Source: Tubiluchus corallicola
Taxonomy: Eukaryota; Priapulida; Priapulimorpha; Priapulimorphida; Tubiluchidae
Assembly (NCBI GenBank): GCA_030141605.1
Contig: JAQGDQ010000398.1
Location: 149,415-213,414, forward strand
Reading direction: 5' to 3'
DNA: 64,000 bases
A program made the position numbers and the translations under genes. Below the pieces are notes generated by a model. The model did no database searches. It was not told the origin of the DNA and saw only the letters and a program-made list of their open reading frames with translations. Of this stretch, positions 22,196 to 34,417 are shown one piece after another (positions within the stretch are counted from its first letter, which is position 1; every line of letters starts with the position of its first letter).

Positions 22196-22691
22196 TTCTT
22201 GAAAAAATAGTGTTTCCTTTCTATATTTTAAAGATTTTCTACGATTTGTTTTGGCCTACAGTTTCAGAATGGGTCTGGTTTTGCTGTAAGCAATGTCGCT
22301 TAGAGATAGTTTCCGTATGCTAAGTCTGAGAGTTCACTAATCAAACTTTTGCAAAAGATGTTCTATTATAATTTTTACATATTGGTCCAATATATACGAA
22401 AAAATAATATGCATTGAACCTAATGTGTAACCATTATATAGATATGTCTAAATATGCATTAATAAGCACAATGTGATTGAATAATACTGTAAAATATATT
22501 GTAATATTGCTAACACTATTAAGATGATTATTTTATTAAATTTCATCCCCCCAGATTGTCCCATATTTATTCAACGATATCTTTTTACAGAGCTTGTACC
22601 TTGTGACAGCTTAGGAGGTTTTGATCTCAGGTGGTCAGGGGTACCCATTCAACCGTTTGTGTATTTCACCAAAGCATATTTTCTTTCGAAG

Positions 22692-22727
22692 ATGCAAGAT
22701 CCGACTACGGAATTTACATGGTGCAGG
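22692..22727 (+). CDS. Proposed first coding exon of the sulfotransferase (cytoplasmic tail)
   Basis: ATG at 22692 starts MQDPTTEFTWCR, ended by the donor GTATGA at 22728. Together with the next exon it gives a short N-terminal tail ending in Arg followed by a hydrophobic helix, the plan of a type II Golgi enzyme. The exon is very short and is supported mainly by that continuity. Confidence 0.45.
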
Positions 22728-22800
22728 GTATGAATAGCCAACGATGTTTTAACTCTTCGTTATTAATTTTGGCTTCTTGCTCAATCGCTAATCTTTTCAG

Positions 22801-22927
22801 GTTTTGGCAGTTTTCCTGACGTTCCTAAACACAGGAGCTAATGGTCAATACAAGGGTGTAAATGATGTTGCGAAGCTTCCTCATCTTGCTTCGGAGGATA
22901 GGAAAGCTCACAAGGCTTTAGAAAACG
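22801..22927 (+). CDS. Proposed second exon of the sulfotransferase (signal anchor and stem)
   Basis: The acceptor ATCTTTTCAG ends at 22800 and the donor GTAAGA begins at 22928. It encodes VLAVFLTFLNTGANG, a membrane-anchor-like segment, then a polar stem (YKGVNDVAKLPHLASEDRKA). It ends in phase 1, as needed by the small exon at 55829, where the joined codon is Glu. The link over a ~33-kb intron is an inference; exons from another gene cannot be excluded. Confidence 0.5.
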
Positions 22928-23402
22928 GTAAGAAAAATATGCCTTAATGACAAAGACCCCAATTGACTACAATTACTTTTCTTTTTGCTTTTTCTAAACA
23001 GTGATATAACAACTGACGTCAAGAATTCTCGTTGACTGCCCAATCAGCTTGCAAAATTTTTCACCTCCCTAAGAGTTTAATTAACGCCAGCGCTTTAGGG
23101 ACATTTAGCTGCAGCTGCGTATTGCCGGGCATCTAATACTTTTATGAAAAATGCTCAATGTCTCTCTTGAAGAATTTTCAAAACTTCTATAACGCACGTC
23201 GTTTAGAAAATACAGAATCAGTTTAATCGATTATAGGTTTGAAATCAGGGAAAAAAGTAGATCCGTGATGCAGATATCAATCAAGCTAAAATCAGCTCTC
23301 AAATCATCTCTCAGAAGAGACACGCGAGTTACTCATCAAGATTTTCGCGGCTTTGTCTAATATCTAATTCCATCCTTCTATTACAATGTGCATCGACACA
23401 AA

Positions 23403-23650
23403 TGATGAACAAACATTTTCAATTTAGCAATGAGCCATTTTTGGTGTCTTTAGGAAAACATGAAACCTCATTTCATTTTGTCACCACAACATTTGAGTTT
23501 TTCATGCACTACAAAGCAAGTCAGTAGAAATCATGAAAAAACATTTTGATTTAGCAATGAGCCTTTTATGGTTTCTTTGGCAAAATATAAAACTACATTC
23601 CATTTTGATACCACTGCATTGGAGGTTTTTATATCTACATCAATAGCAAA
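23403..23650. repeat. Diverged tandem duplication of ~125 bp
   Basis: AACATTTTCAATTTAGCAATGAGCC (first copy, near 23412) recurs as a close variant near 23538, and CATTTCATTTTGTCACCAC recurs as CATTCCATTTTGATACCAC. Confidence 0.7.
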
Positions 23651-24183
23651 CCCTCTTAATTACGTTAATTACGTATCTAATGGACGTGGTACAGACACCC
23701 TCTGTCCTCTAATGAGAGTTTAACCCCTGATGAGTAAAGACATGTGCTGTTTCATGCTTATTTATTTCACAAATGTAGGCAGATTTACTTTCATATTTAA
23801 AATCATGTGTAAACGTCAGATATTACATATTTTTCACTTAATTTTGATTCGTACCAAGAAAGCAGAGATGACCCATATGAAATCTTCTTAAATATCTTAC
23901 TCTTTCGTGACGCGTATAAAGTTTTTACTCCATTGCATAAGCGAAAGCTTTTACTCAAGACTAAAGACAGAAGTTTATACTAAACTCTTTAGTAGATACT
24001 ACAGATCCCCCGTGATAGTAGTAAAAACTTTCTACTTCCCTTCAGATGATCAATCATTTGCTTTTACCAAACATCTTGCATTCTCTAAAGCATAGTAGAT
24101 GCTAAGATTGTCTTCAGCGTCTTCAAGGGGTTTCATTGTTTTTTGACCAGACGGTCTGCATTTTGTGACAAACCTGCTCAAAA

Positions 24184-24423
24184 ATGTCTGAAGAGGAAGA
24201 CGTGAAAAAAACGGCTGAAGAAGATATGCAATTTTTTTGTCAAGTGGCTGAAAAGAAGAGGAAAATTCTTATTCAAAAGTCAATGTTATCTCGAAGCGGC
24301 GTGGTGTTAGGACGTAATTTTGTTGCTCTGATTGTCACTGTGTTTACTAAGTTTTTTGCTCAAACTAGTAATGGAAAGTTATATGTACATGTGCATAAAC
24401 GTATGCAGCACCTGAATATGTGA
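24184..24423 (+). CDS. Unassigned small ORF
   Basis: The 79-residue ORF starts MSEEEDVKKTAEEDMQFF, a charged helix, and continues with a basic stretch (KKRKILIQK) and a hydrophobic segment (NFVALIVTVFTKFF). No family or splice support is recognised. It lies just upstream of the LINE at 24480 and could be part of an older element. Confidence 0.2.
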   Translation: MSEEEDVKKTAEEDMQFFCQVAEKKRKILIQKSMLSRSGVVLGRNFVALIVTVFTKFFAQTSNGKLYVHVHKRMQHLNM

Positions 24424-24566
24424 GAATTTTGGTGAAAATTCAAGTGGTTTTTGAATTATTAACGAAAAACTATTCAAAAATAGCAAAGGATTGGTGTGTA
24501 ATCTAGTCGACTGGAACTAGTACGACAACATCGTTACCTGTTAACCGTATACACACCGACGCATCA

Positions 24567-25631
24567 TTGGCTAGGAAAATGGATATGTCAGAAAACGTTA
24601 ATGAGCTAACCAGCCCAGCACCTCTCTCTAAACCACAGACAAAGACCAGGAAAAGTTGCCAAAAATGCAAAACCATACAACAGTCATTAAAGCTTCGAGC
24701 CTGTGGAGAAAAGCTTTGCGACAAGTGCTACAATAAACAGTACGGCAATACACTCATTAAACAGACTGTACAGGAAACAAATCAAAAATCGTCAAATCAC
24801 GAAGCAGATTTGGTCAACCACAGCATAATCGTTGATTATGAATTCCCAAACACTATTGGTGATCAGGACCATAAAAACTCTCCTAAAAACCAACCAGCGC
24901 TGATGTTTGTGAATCCCGATACATCAGATAACGAGTCAGAATCCGAATATGACACTCCGCCAGTAACAGAAAAGTTGTTTCTATTAACATGTATTAATCC
25001 GCAGCCACTACATTCTAACACGGAAAGTGAGTTTATGAAAGCCAACTCGCATGTGAATAACTTAGTTGATGGAAAACAAACAACGCTTCTCATTTCCAAC
25101 AGCCTTGATGATCTGCCCGAACATGACGATATTTTTCCAAAAACAGTCTGCATCGGAGACTGTGAAAATCTGAAATTAGGACAACGATTATTAACACTCC
25201 AATTTATAAATAAACAGAGTCAACGTCAAGTCACAAACCTAGAAGCACAGCTTAGAGCTTCTTACGCAGAACAAACAACACTGAATAAGGAAATTACCAG
25301 ACTGCATAGCCTCATGGAAACACAACAAAGTGAGACTTAAACATCAAGTGAGCTTGACCTAAGATTACTACAAGGAAAAATCGACAAACTGAGCTACTAT
25401 CTACAAAACGAATCGCCGCAAAGTGTATGGCAAAAAATAAATGAGACTGAAGAACGACTGAGTAGAAAAATAGAAAAGTTGTATAGCCTTATGACACAAC
25501 GGACGTGCGGAGATGAGCTTTTGATATTAAATGAAACAGAAGCAAGAATGAGTAAAGCAATTAAAGACGGTTACAGCTTTTCACAACAGACAAAAGAAAA
25601 AGCAGACAGACCAGCTTCTGAACTAATATAA
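24567..25631 (+). pseudogene. LINE ORF1: Cys-rich zinc motif and coiled coil, one in-frame stop
   Basis: From ATG at 24567 the protein has CQKCKTIQQ...CGEKLCDKCYNK near residues 29-52, a C-x2-C ... C-x4-C-x2-C zinc-binding pattern. An acidic, Ser-rich middle follows, then a heptad-rich region (EAQLRASYAEQTTLNKEI). TAA at 25338-25340 interrupts the frame, after which the same frame stays open (LRLLQGKIDKLSYYLQNE, then EERLSRKIEKLYSLM) to TAA at 25629-25631. ORF1 proteins of this group bind RNA and oligomerise. One point mutation would explain the break. Confidence 0.75.
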
Positions 25632-25636
25632 CCGTC

Positions 25637-28087
25637 TTGGACCAATATAACACGCAAATACTAAGCGCAAGTAATAAACACACAAGAATCACTAAAACAT
25701 CATCTACTACCATAGACCACTTTATCTCAAACGCTAAAGACAATTTCCAAGTACAAGAAAACTTCTCGTGTGATTATTCTGATCATAATTTTATAATAAT
25801 AGTAGACAAAAAAGAACCAGCCAAAAACAATACAGGCACAGTCTGGAAAACAGTCAGAGATTATTCTACATATAATAAAGATATATTTCAAGATACTTTA
25901 ACCAAATTGGACTGGAGTAATATTTACACAATGACTGACATTGACATGCAAATGAACACACTAATAAATAATATGGAATACTGCCTGGATATCTATGCAC
26001 CGTATAAAAAAATTAAAATACATCAGCAGCAATTTAATGCAAAATCAGCTTGCCTTTGGGCGGATACAGAACTCGCAAAACTAAGACACAATAAAAATGA
26101 ATTATATAGAACATATTTACACTTAAAAGGAAAAAGCAATTACAATAATTGCAAAAAGGCACGAAATAAATTTAATAGCTACAACGGGAAACTCAAAAAT
26201 AAATATTATATTAATAAATGCAATGATGCAACTACACCTAAGCAAAAAACCCGTTTAATTAATGACGTACTAAACAGATATAGAAACGATCAATTACAAA
26301 TAAACAGTTTACGAGAAAATGACAGTATAATATCTGATCCAGTTGACATTGCTAACAAATTAAATTCCACATTTATCAATCTCGGAAAATTTGACAACTT
26401 GCCACACCAACATAATGCAAATATACACAATATATACAAAAACCAATCAGTAATACAATCCACTTTCACATTTACTAGCGTCACAGAATACGACATCTTT
26501 AGAATATTAAATAGTTTAAATATAAATAAAGGAAGTGGACTCTCAGACATGCCAATAAAAATCTTAAAAGACTGTGCCAGCATCATTACTCCTCATCTAA
26601 CATATATCACAAACCAAGTCTTAATGCGCTCAGAATTTCCAGCCGTGTGTAAAGAAGCAAACATAACTCCAATACACAAGAAAGATGCTAAAGATGACGC
26701 TAAAAACTACAGACCAATCTCAGTAGTGCACGTACTAGCCAAAGTATTTGAAAGAGTTATCTACAACCAAATAAACCATTACATTGAAAATAATAAGTTA
26801 CTGTCAAATCATCAATTTGGTTTTAGAAAACTACATTCTACAATAGACGCGATAATTGATGCCACTGAAAAGTGGCGTTACAACTTAAATAAAAATAAAT
26901 ATATAACAGCAGCATTTTTAGATCTAAGTAAAGCTTTTGACAGCCTCGATCACAATTTACTACTAGACAACTTACGCCAACTAGGATTCGATTATACTTC
27001 TCTCAAACTAATTAATAATTACCTACACAATAGAAAACAAAGAGTCAAGTTGAGCAAACACACTTTTTCAACATGGGACACACCACAGAGAGGCATCCCA
27101 CAAGGTACGATATTAGATCCTTTATTCTTTTGTTTATACGTTAATAAAATTCATTTAGTTTTACATAATTCAGACTTAACACAATATGCCGATGATACAA
27201 CACTCTATACAGCACACGCAGACTTTCTAACATCAAAAAATAATCTAGAAAAAGACATAACAATTATAAATGCAGCATTTAACTATTTTGGTTTAAAAAT
27301 GAATGATGATAAGACAGAATTTATGGTAATATCACCCAAATCCAATGACATTACTTCTAATGCAACACTAAAAGTAGGTGACTGTTCCATAGAACAAGCA
27401 AAAACTGTAAAATTTTTAGGCATTACTGTCGACAATAAACTCACTTGGGATGAACAGTTTCATCAAATACACAACAAGATGGCATTAAGCACGACATTCT
27501 TGCGCCAAACCAGAGGCCATCTAACCAAGAAAACAAAAATTCTCATCTACAAAAGTCTAATATTACCACATTATCTATATGGTTGCACTTTACTTCAAAA
27601 CGTTAAATAAGAAAACTTTAGAAAACTAAATACAATGCAAAACTACGCACTTAGATTAATTCATGGCTACTCTAACAAAACTGCTAAACAACATGCTGCT
27701 TCTGCAACAAGCTTAAGAACGTCAACAAAAATACCAATATTAGAAGCCTATCGAGATTACAAAACACTGATATTTCTTTATAAATATATCAACAAACTGA
27801 GCATTCCATTTATAAACAATCCCTTAGCATTTATTCCTGATACCACTTTAAACACTAGAACATACAATTTAAAGCAAGTTACAGTAAACAATAAATTTGG
27901 AAATAACTCTATATCAAAACAGGCCATACATTTATGGAACTTACTTCCCAGTGAAATAAAGCAAATAGAATCTCTCCACCACTTTAAAAAGAAATTAAAA
28001 GAATATCAATATAACAGGTTTCAACTTCCACATTGTGCATCTGATACTAATTACACGGACTCCACTTTCATATACCCCCGCCCCTGA
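25637..28087 (+). pseudogene. LINE ORF2: endonuclease tail, reverse transcriptase, C-terminal domain; one in-frame stop
   Basis: The frame begins inside the endonuclease, keeping only its end (TTIDHFISN and YSDHNFIII). RT motifs follow: SGLSDMPIKILKDCASI, TPIHKKDAKDDAKNYRPISV, FLDLSKAFDSLDH, RGIPQGTILDPLFF, the catalytic QYADDTTLY and KFLGITVDNKLTWD. TAA at 27608-27610 breaks the frame, which then reads on in phase (MQNYALRLIHGYS, AIHLWNLLPSEIKQIESLHH) to TGA at 28085-28087. The usual G of PQGxxLGPL is D here. The motifs place it among CR1/Jockey-like elements. Confidence 0.92.
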
Positions 28088-28449
28088 CTCTATATAACGA
28101 TTAAAAATGCAAATTTAAAAAATAAATTATGTAATGTAATAGGTGTTATGTTAGTTTCGTGTTTCGTAATGTTAAATGTATAAATAGTGTACACTATGTC
28201 ATGTAAAATTTAATGTACTTTCGTATCATTGTTTTGTAAAAATATTTTAATGTGGTGTTTGTAAATATGTTCATTTATTTTATATGGTTTTGCACTTTAG
28301 TTTTTTTTAGTTTGCACTGGACGCATTTGTCTTGAACAGTGTGGTTATTTTAACATTACGCTGAGGCTAACTCAATTTTATTATAATAAGTGAACCATTT
28401 TTATGACAAATAAAGAATTAATATTATATATATATATAATAACAGGGTG

Positions 28450-30560
28450 TGGGGGAACCAGCCTGATGATGGGGAATTGGGTGCCACCGTCATTGGAGGA
28501 GAGATTTTGAGGTGGGGTTGGGGTCTTTTGTTCGTATAAAAACTAAAATTTCCCCGCAATTGTAATTAGCCACCTTTCCCGTAAATTGGTGATGATGAAA
28601 AACTGTGGTAATTTTATTGTGGTAAAAAATCTTCACGAATTTTTTTCTCATAAAAAGGCTGCTTCCTGATAATGCAATCGCTTACATGGTTACTTTGGAA
28701 CGAGATACTTCTGAAGAGGGAGAATGAAATGTTTACATTTCTGCAAAGCGTTTGAAGCAGAATATTCATGATTTTTTAAATAGTATGTAAAAGTAGGTGG
28801 TGCATGAAGGGTTATGTTCTGCACATCAGAAAAGCAAAAAAAACATTGTAACCACTGGTCTAAGTGGTCTTGAAGAAAATGTGGTGGCTTTGCTGATCAG
28901 TTCCATGGGCCATGACACTTACACTGCATATGGACATTTACTCGTTTTACTCAACAATTTGCCAAAGATTGAAACTATCTGAAAAGCAATGTGAAAAGTT
29001 TAGCCAGTCAAATCTTTTTTGAAGAAATTGCAGTGTCACTGGATAAGAGTGAGTTTATGTATAACATTACGCTGGCTTCAATTGTACCAGCATACATTCT
29101 AGCACACATGCCACTTCTGATATCAGCATTACTATTTCCTCTTTCCAATCTGGCCTTCCCTATCTGAGTCACTTGTCATGTTACAATCTTTAGCTGATGA
29201 GCCTACCTCTGTAAAACTGTTTTTAAAATGAGATTATTTTTACTAAACCACCGCAGATGACGTGACTGTGAATAAATGTAAAAAGTTTTAAACATAAAGA
29301 AACACACTTATATGGTCGTTAGCATTGCTTATATTTTTTATATTCGCATCTGTTTTTGCCAATTGCTCAGTGCAGCATGAAAATTGTTTAAAAATATAGG
29401 AGAATTTAAAACATAGATGAAGCTTTGTATGATGAAAATATGTTGTAGTTATCACAACACTTTCTCATTGTTATTAAGATCTTTCAGATCAATGTGTTGT
29501 AATATTTACAGTCAGCTAACTATAGGCTATTCCGCAAATGCTTCTTTTTGCATTTTTGTTCAAATTGATTTTTTTAAATATTGATTTACTGAAGTAGGCA
29601 AACTTCAAAAGCCAAGGCTCCTTAGTCTCCCTTAAACCATTCATCATATAGCAAGTCTGTGTCTTTCCACAGATTCTTGCTACATTTGGCAGCATCTATC
29701 TAAAATTTAAAAGACTTCATGTGAGCAGACATCTTAAATGATGTGTAAGACGATGCAATTAAAGTTTTGATTTATAGCTGCATCAGAGAAAATTTGTAAA
29801 ATAATCTAATGTAAATTTAGATCAGTTTGCAAAATCCAAATTGAAATGCAAAAAACCAGTTCTCATTGGCTGTTCACGTTCAGGAAAAGTGGACAGGTTT
29901 ACAACTTTATACAACAGTTTTCTACAGAAATAGTTCTAAATGCAAAATGAGTCAGACAGCCTGAATGCACCATGACTATTTTGTGATGCCAGTGGTGCAG
30001 ACCACTAAGAGCTCATCTAATTAGGTAAATTATTTAAGAAATTATTAAAAATCTAAATTCTGTTCTAGGCCAAGTTGTATGAGACCGACTCATTATTTGA
30101 CTGACCCAAAGACGCTCATCATAAAAGCATAAATAGTTAAAACTGAAAGTTATCTCACAAGAGTATGAAGGTGTATCTGATGGTGATACTTAGAGTTTAT
30201 TTATGAAAACCAATGTAAAAATTGGTCCTTGAAATGCGATAACCAAAGTGGTTATGCTAGGTACGAGCACATGTCTTTAGGTTGTACTGAAGTATATCGC
30301 TAAGCAGCGGCCGACCAGCTAAGTGGCACATGACAATTGTTAGTAATGTAGTTTGTACTAGAGAGAAAAGAATTATTTAATAAATGTGAAAAAGAAAAAG
30401 TCAGGTAGGTCAGTAAGAACAGGACAGCTTTAAAAACAGTTTGGAGAAAGAGGGTCATGGGAGCAGGTTCACACATCATAGTTTTAGTTTTTTGAGAGGT
30501 GATTATATTTTCATTTTTGCAGGAGTGTAATTAGTAATTATAAAATAGTTTGTGTTAATG
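28450..30560. other. Intergenic/intronic, nothing recognised
   Basis: Short ORFs such as 28797-28982 have no recognisable content. No array or RNA gene was seen. Confidence 0.45.
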
Positions 30561-30570
30561 GAGAGAAATT

Positions 30571-30816
30571 TTGTATACGTATAGTTATAATATTTTGCAA
30601 GGAATATGTTATGAAAGGAGTAAGGAATACGAAACGACATATACAAATACAGGTTTTTGGAGAACATCAGAAAGATGGGCCCTAAAACCTGCTAAACCTC
30701 TAGGCAAACCAAAAACAACATGCAGAATTAATAAATTTACAGCATCTAAGACCAGAGTTAACAATAGCATCGCAGAAGTCGAGAACTTTAGTTGCAGACA
30801 GGGAATACTATTCTAA
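30571..30816 (+). other. Unassigned ORF of 81 codons
   Basis: The predicted peptide contains GFWRTSERWALKPAKPLGKP and TASKTRVNNSIAEVENFSC. The tryptophan- and proline-rich part looks less random than its neighbours, but no family is recognised. It is followed by a purine-rich stretch with GAAA repeats at 31010-31045. Confidence 0.2.
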
Positions 30817-31148
30817 TAAGAGCGTCTCGATATCTTCGACAGATGTTTACAGCAAGTTAGCGACAGAAGAAGAAGAAACATGGATGGCCTGGAACACTGG
30901 GACAATGTATGGTCTAAATTTAGAAGAAATGCTATTATAATTATCATCGTGTCCGGTGTTAGTGTACGTCTGATCTGAGCTAAAAAGCAGAGAGTGAGAG
31001 AGAAAAAGAGAATAAAAAATAGAAAAAGAAAGAAAGAAAGAAACATACAAACAAACGAAAGTGGAATGAACGAATGTATGAAGGAATGAGTAAACAAGTG
31101 AGTGAGTGAGGAAGTCAGACTGGATAAATAAAGTAAAGAAGAAACGAA

Positions 31149-33110
31149 TTAACCCTTTCATACCCATTGTATCCTGTGGTATACGAGAATATTTTCTGCA
31201 TTCAAGATTAATAAAATTTTAAAACTGATAGTTATTTGATCTGTTAACAGTTATTTTGATTTAAGCCAATAACAATAGACTAAAAATAGTGATAAAATGG
31301 CAAACTAAAAAATCTACATAGCATCAAAAACTCCGCAAGGTACAGTACTTTAGAGACGACTTTGTACAGATCAGCATAGCATGCTTACTAAATGTCTCAA
31401 GTACTTACTATCTCAAGTTACTAAATTATCAGCAGTTACAAAATCAAGCACATTTTTTGCTTTAGTTGTGTTTTTAAAAAAGTCGGATTTTCTTTTTTTT
31501 GCACATGACAAAGAATGTTGTGTATCCCACAGGATACATTGGGAACAAACGGTTGTAATTCACTTTCATAATAATAGACACAGGAATGCAATGATCTGCA
31601 AAAACCTCTTTGCAAGTCCAGTAATTGGCTCTTTGTTTAGTAAAGTATGTTGATACTACTACATTACTGTGTAAACAATTCCACTCTTGAGTCCCTTTCC
31701 AATTTATTCATTATACTGCTTCACTACAAATCAGTATGTAGAAATTAACAAGGTATTTCAAGACACCATAAAGATCAGCTACACTAAAGACAGTAAGTTC
31801 TAGGTGGCAATTGTAAGGATATAAAGAAGGAATGATAGCGTATTATACCCTATGGTGAGTACAAACTTTTTTTTTATTTTTCATGTTTCTGTTTCACCTT
31901 ACATTTTCACTGTTCATAGGTTTCATCAATTCATGAATTTCTATGCACCAAGACTATTAAAGTAAATATATGTCGCTTTACTTTGCACTGTTCATTGCAA
32001 TAATATATGGGATTATTTTCTTGAATTCCATTTCAACATCAAAATTTTATGGAAAAGCCAGTGGATGTATGGACTCGGATGTTGTTGTAAGACATGGCAG
32101 AAGAGAATTAATTTTGTTACCGGATGCTGATGCGTCTGAACCTGAGAATGAATCTAATGATGATGACGGAGAAGGTGATTACTCACGAGTCTTCATGCTA
32201 GTTAGTGACTCAGAATTCGACAGCCATCAGCCAACAACATCAACTGCTGTACAGAACAAAGGCTCTGGTTTTAAATGGAAGGCACCCAAAAAATGTACCG
32301 CCTACTGCCATAGAATTCTCTCAGGGGACGTGGAGGACTACAGAGACAGCATCCAATCAGCTTCATGTTGGTGTAAATACCTTCCAGAAGGTGAAACGAT
32401 ATGACAGAAAGCAAGAACAAAAAGTTTTGTCCTGCAATTGTGAAAGAGTACAACATGCACATGGGGGCAGTAGATCTGTTTGACATGTTGATGAGATTCT
32501 ACAGAGTTGATCATAAGAGTACAAAGTGGTACAGAAGAATATTCTTTGGTGCCTTAGTGTTGTAAATGGTTGGCTACAATACCGTCGTCACTGTACACAT
32601 CTCATACTCCCAAAAAAATCACAAATGGATCTCATGGAATTTGCTTCAGAAGTGAGTACTTCTTTGCTTTCAAAAGACAAAAGGACCAAAATGAACTGTA
32701 AACGAGGCCGCCCACCATCTGCTGAAGAGTCAGACGAGGGTAATGTGCAACCTAAGACCTACAATATCCAAACACAATGCACAAACCTAGAAAGCCAGAA
32801 AGATCAGGTTGGACACTTTCCAAAAATGGCGAATAAAGAATTAAGGCAGAGATAAAGTGCTGCAGCAAGCTCAGCCAAACAAAGTGTATTAAATGCAACG
32901 TGTTCGTATGCTTGCAACAAGATCGTAATTGCTTCTTGAGATTCCACATGTAAATTCCATGTTGAGATTCCACATAAGTCAGAATTTTGTTAAATTGCAT
33001 TAAATCATGTATTAAATAAATTTCAGATTTCCAAATATACTGCATTTGCTTTTTATCATGCTTAGCAACCATTGATTTCAAATGTATCCCATGGGATACA
33101 GGTGTATATT
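31149..33110 (+). mobile_element. piggyBac-type transposon relic
   Basis: The left end is TTAACCCTTTCATACCC at 31149: the TTAA target site followed by CCC, as in piggyBac elements. A 16-bp palindrome of the type GTATCC...GGATAC lies just inside (31170-31185), recurs at about 31525 and again at about 33084. Transposase remnants occupy 31970-32860. No matching right terminus ending GGGTTAA was found, so the right end is lost or lies before about 33140. A ~105-bp piece of the same left end is at 45758-45865. Confidence 0.8.
32050..32855 (+). pseudogene. piggyBac transposase remnant with deleted catalytic core
   Basis: The N-terminal part is acidic (PENESNDDDGEGDYS, then SDSEFDSHQPTTSTAV) and ends near GFKWKAPKK, typical of piggyBac leaders. 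Across frameshifts the C-terminal part follows almost directly: VKRYDRKQEQKVL, CPAIVKEYNMHMGAVDLFDM (near 32430-32490), HKSTKWYRRIFFGAL, VNGWLQYRRHC, LPKKSQMDLMEFASEV and KRGRPPSAEES. The middle of the transposase, including the region that carries the catalytic aspartates, is missing. It is therefore an internally deleted, frameshifted copy. The terminal cysteine-rich motif was not seen. Confidence 0.8.
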
Positions 33111-33295
33111 TTGCACACGAGCACAGGTAGGAAAAAAGATGCAAAACAAGATGGACATACTGAACAAAAGTACCAAGCCAGTACCTTCATACAAATAACA
33201 TTTACGTTGAATTGTCATCCACCTGCTCCAAGCTTATTTATAACATTATTAATGTGCTTACTGAATGTTAATGAGTTATCTATGGCAATTATTTA

Positions 33296-34000
33296 TGTTA
33301 CCAGATGGCAGCACAGTGCTGGGTCTGATGCGCTTAGTGTGCGCACACTAGTTGGATGCATTTAAGACCAGTATTCCACAAAAATTATGAAGCTTTGTTA
33401 CAGGGCAGCGCAAACTGTTTTTATATTATTTTCGTTGAGAGATGGCAGCACTATGCAGTGTGTGATGGGCTTAGTGTGCGCACAATAGTGAGATGCATTT
33501 AAAACCATTACTCCACCAAAAATATAAAGGTTTGTTACATGCAGTGTAAGCTGTTTTCATATTATTTTTGTTACCAGATGGCAGCACAGTGCTGGGTCTG
33601 ATGCGCTTACAGTGCGCACACTAGTTGGATGCATTTAAGACCAGTATTCTACAAAAATTATAAAAACTTTGTTACAAGGCAATGTAAACTATTTTTATAT
33701 TATTTTCGTTGAGAGATGGCAGCACCGTGCAGTGTCTGATGGATTTACTGTGCGCATAACAGTGGATGCATTTAAAACCATTACTCAAAAAAAATATAAA
33801 GGTTTGTTACATACAGTGTAAACTGTTTTCATATAATTTTTGTTACCAGATGGCAGCACCGTGCAGTGTCTGATGGATTTACTATGCGCATAACAGTGGA
33901 TGCATTTAAGACCAGTATTCCGCAAAAAATATAAAGCTTTGTGACAAGGCAGCGCAAACTGTTTTTATTTTAGTTGAGAGATGGCAGCACTGTAGTCACA
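33296..34000. repeat. Tandem repeat, ~136-bp monomers in an alternating dimer (~273 bp)
   Basis: GATGGCAGCAC recurs at 33304, 33441, 33577, 33715, 33849 and 33980. Early monomers alternate between a form starting TTGTTACCAGATGG and one starting CGTTGAGAGATGG, giving a dimeric higher-order unit. Shared parts include GGATGCATTTAA and ACCA(G/T)TA. Confidence 0.85.
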
Positions 34001-34157
34001 GAAACACTGTCAACAGCAACGTAGCTGTAGTTGTCCTACAATCAGTGTTGTCAAGCTCAGAGTTGTGTACCTGTGCTACAGCATGGCTTCTAATCTTCCA
34101 CAGTTTACTGTTGTAAAAGTTAAACTTTCCACAGCAAATGTCAGCATAATAGTTGAG

Positions 34158-34417
34158 TCAGGTTAATGATGTAATCACAGAGACACTGTCAACAGAGGTT
34201 AATAACACTGAATGCTTTATTGTAATATAATCAGTACATCAATGTCCCACATATCCCATAAAGTGGATTAATCTGACTGTTCGGACCACAGGTGACTAGC
34301 AGGTAACAAACTGAAAAACTGACCAAAACCAAAAGCTTTACATTTCCGCCACAGATGGCGCCTCGTGCACGAATTTGTAAGCAAGATTAACAAAAAAAGC
34401 TAAGTCTGCTACACCCG
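34158..34417 (-). mobile_element. Possible solo LTR, minus strand
   Basis: On the minus strand the block starts TGTAGCAGACTTAG at 34417, has CAATAAAGC near 34215, and can end GATTACA near 34167. The TG start and poly(A) signal fit an LTR of about 250 bp. No target duplication was found. A near-copy of GACACTGTCAACAG occurs at about 34180 and 34005, showing local duplication. Confidence 0.3.

Larger units (their letters stand above)
24480..28440 (+). mobile_element. CR1/Jockey-like LINE, nearly full length but lacking most of its endonuclease
   Basis: The element runs from a 5' leader upstream of ORF1 (24567) through ORF2 (stop at 28085-28087) to an AT-rich 3' end with AATAAAG at about 28411 and a TA run near 28430. 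ORF1 is followed after five bases by the last part of an endonuclease domain. Roughly the first three quarters of the endonuclease is therefore missing, indicating an internal deletion near 25632. Flanking target duplications were not found. ORF1 and ORF2 each have a single in-frame stop, so the copy is relatively young. Confidence 0.85.

Noticed and set aside
28437-28520. Second hAT terminus (CAGGGTGTGGGGGAACC)
   Set aside because: No complementary right end or target duplication was found; probably the flank of the LINE.
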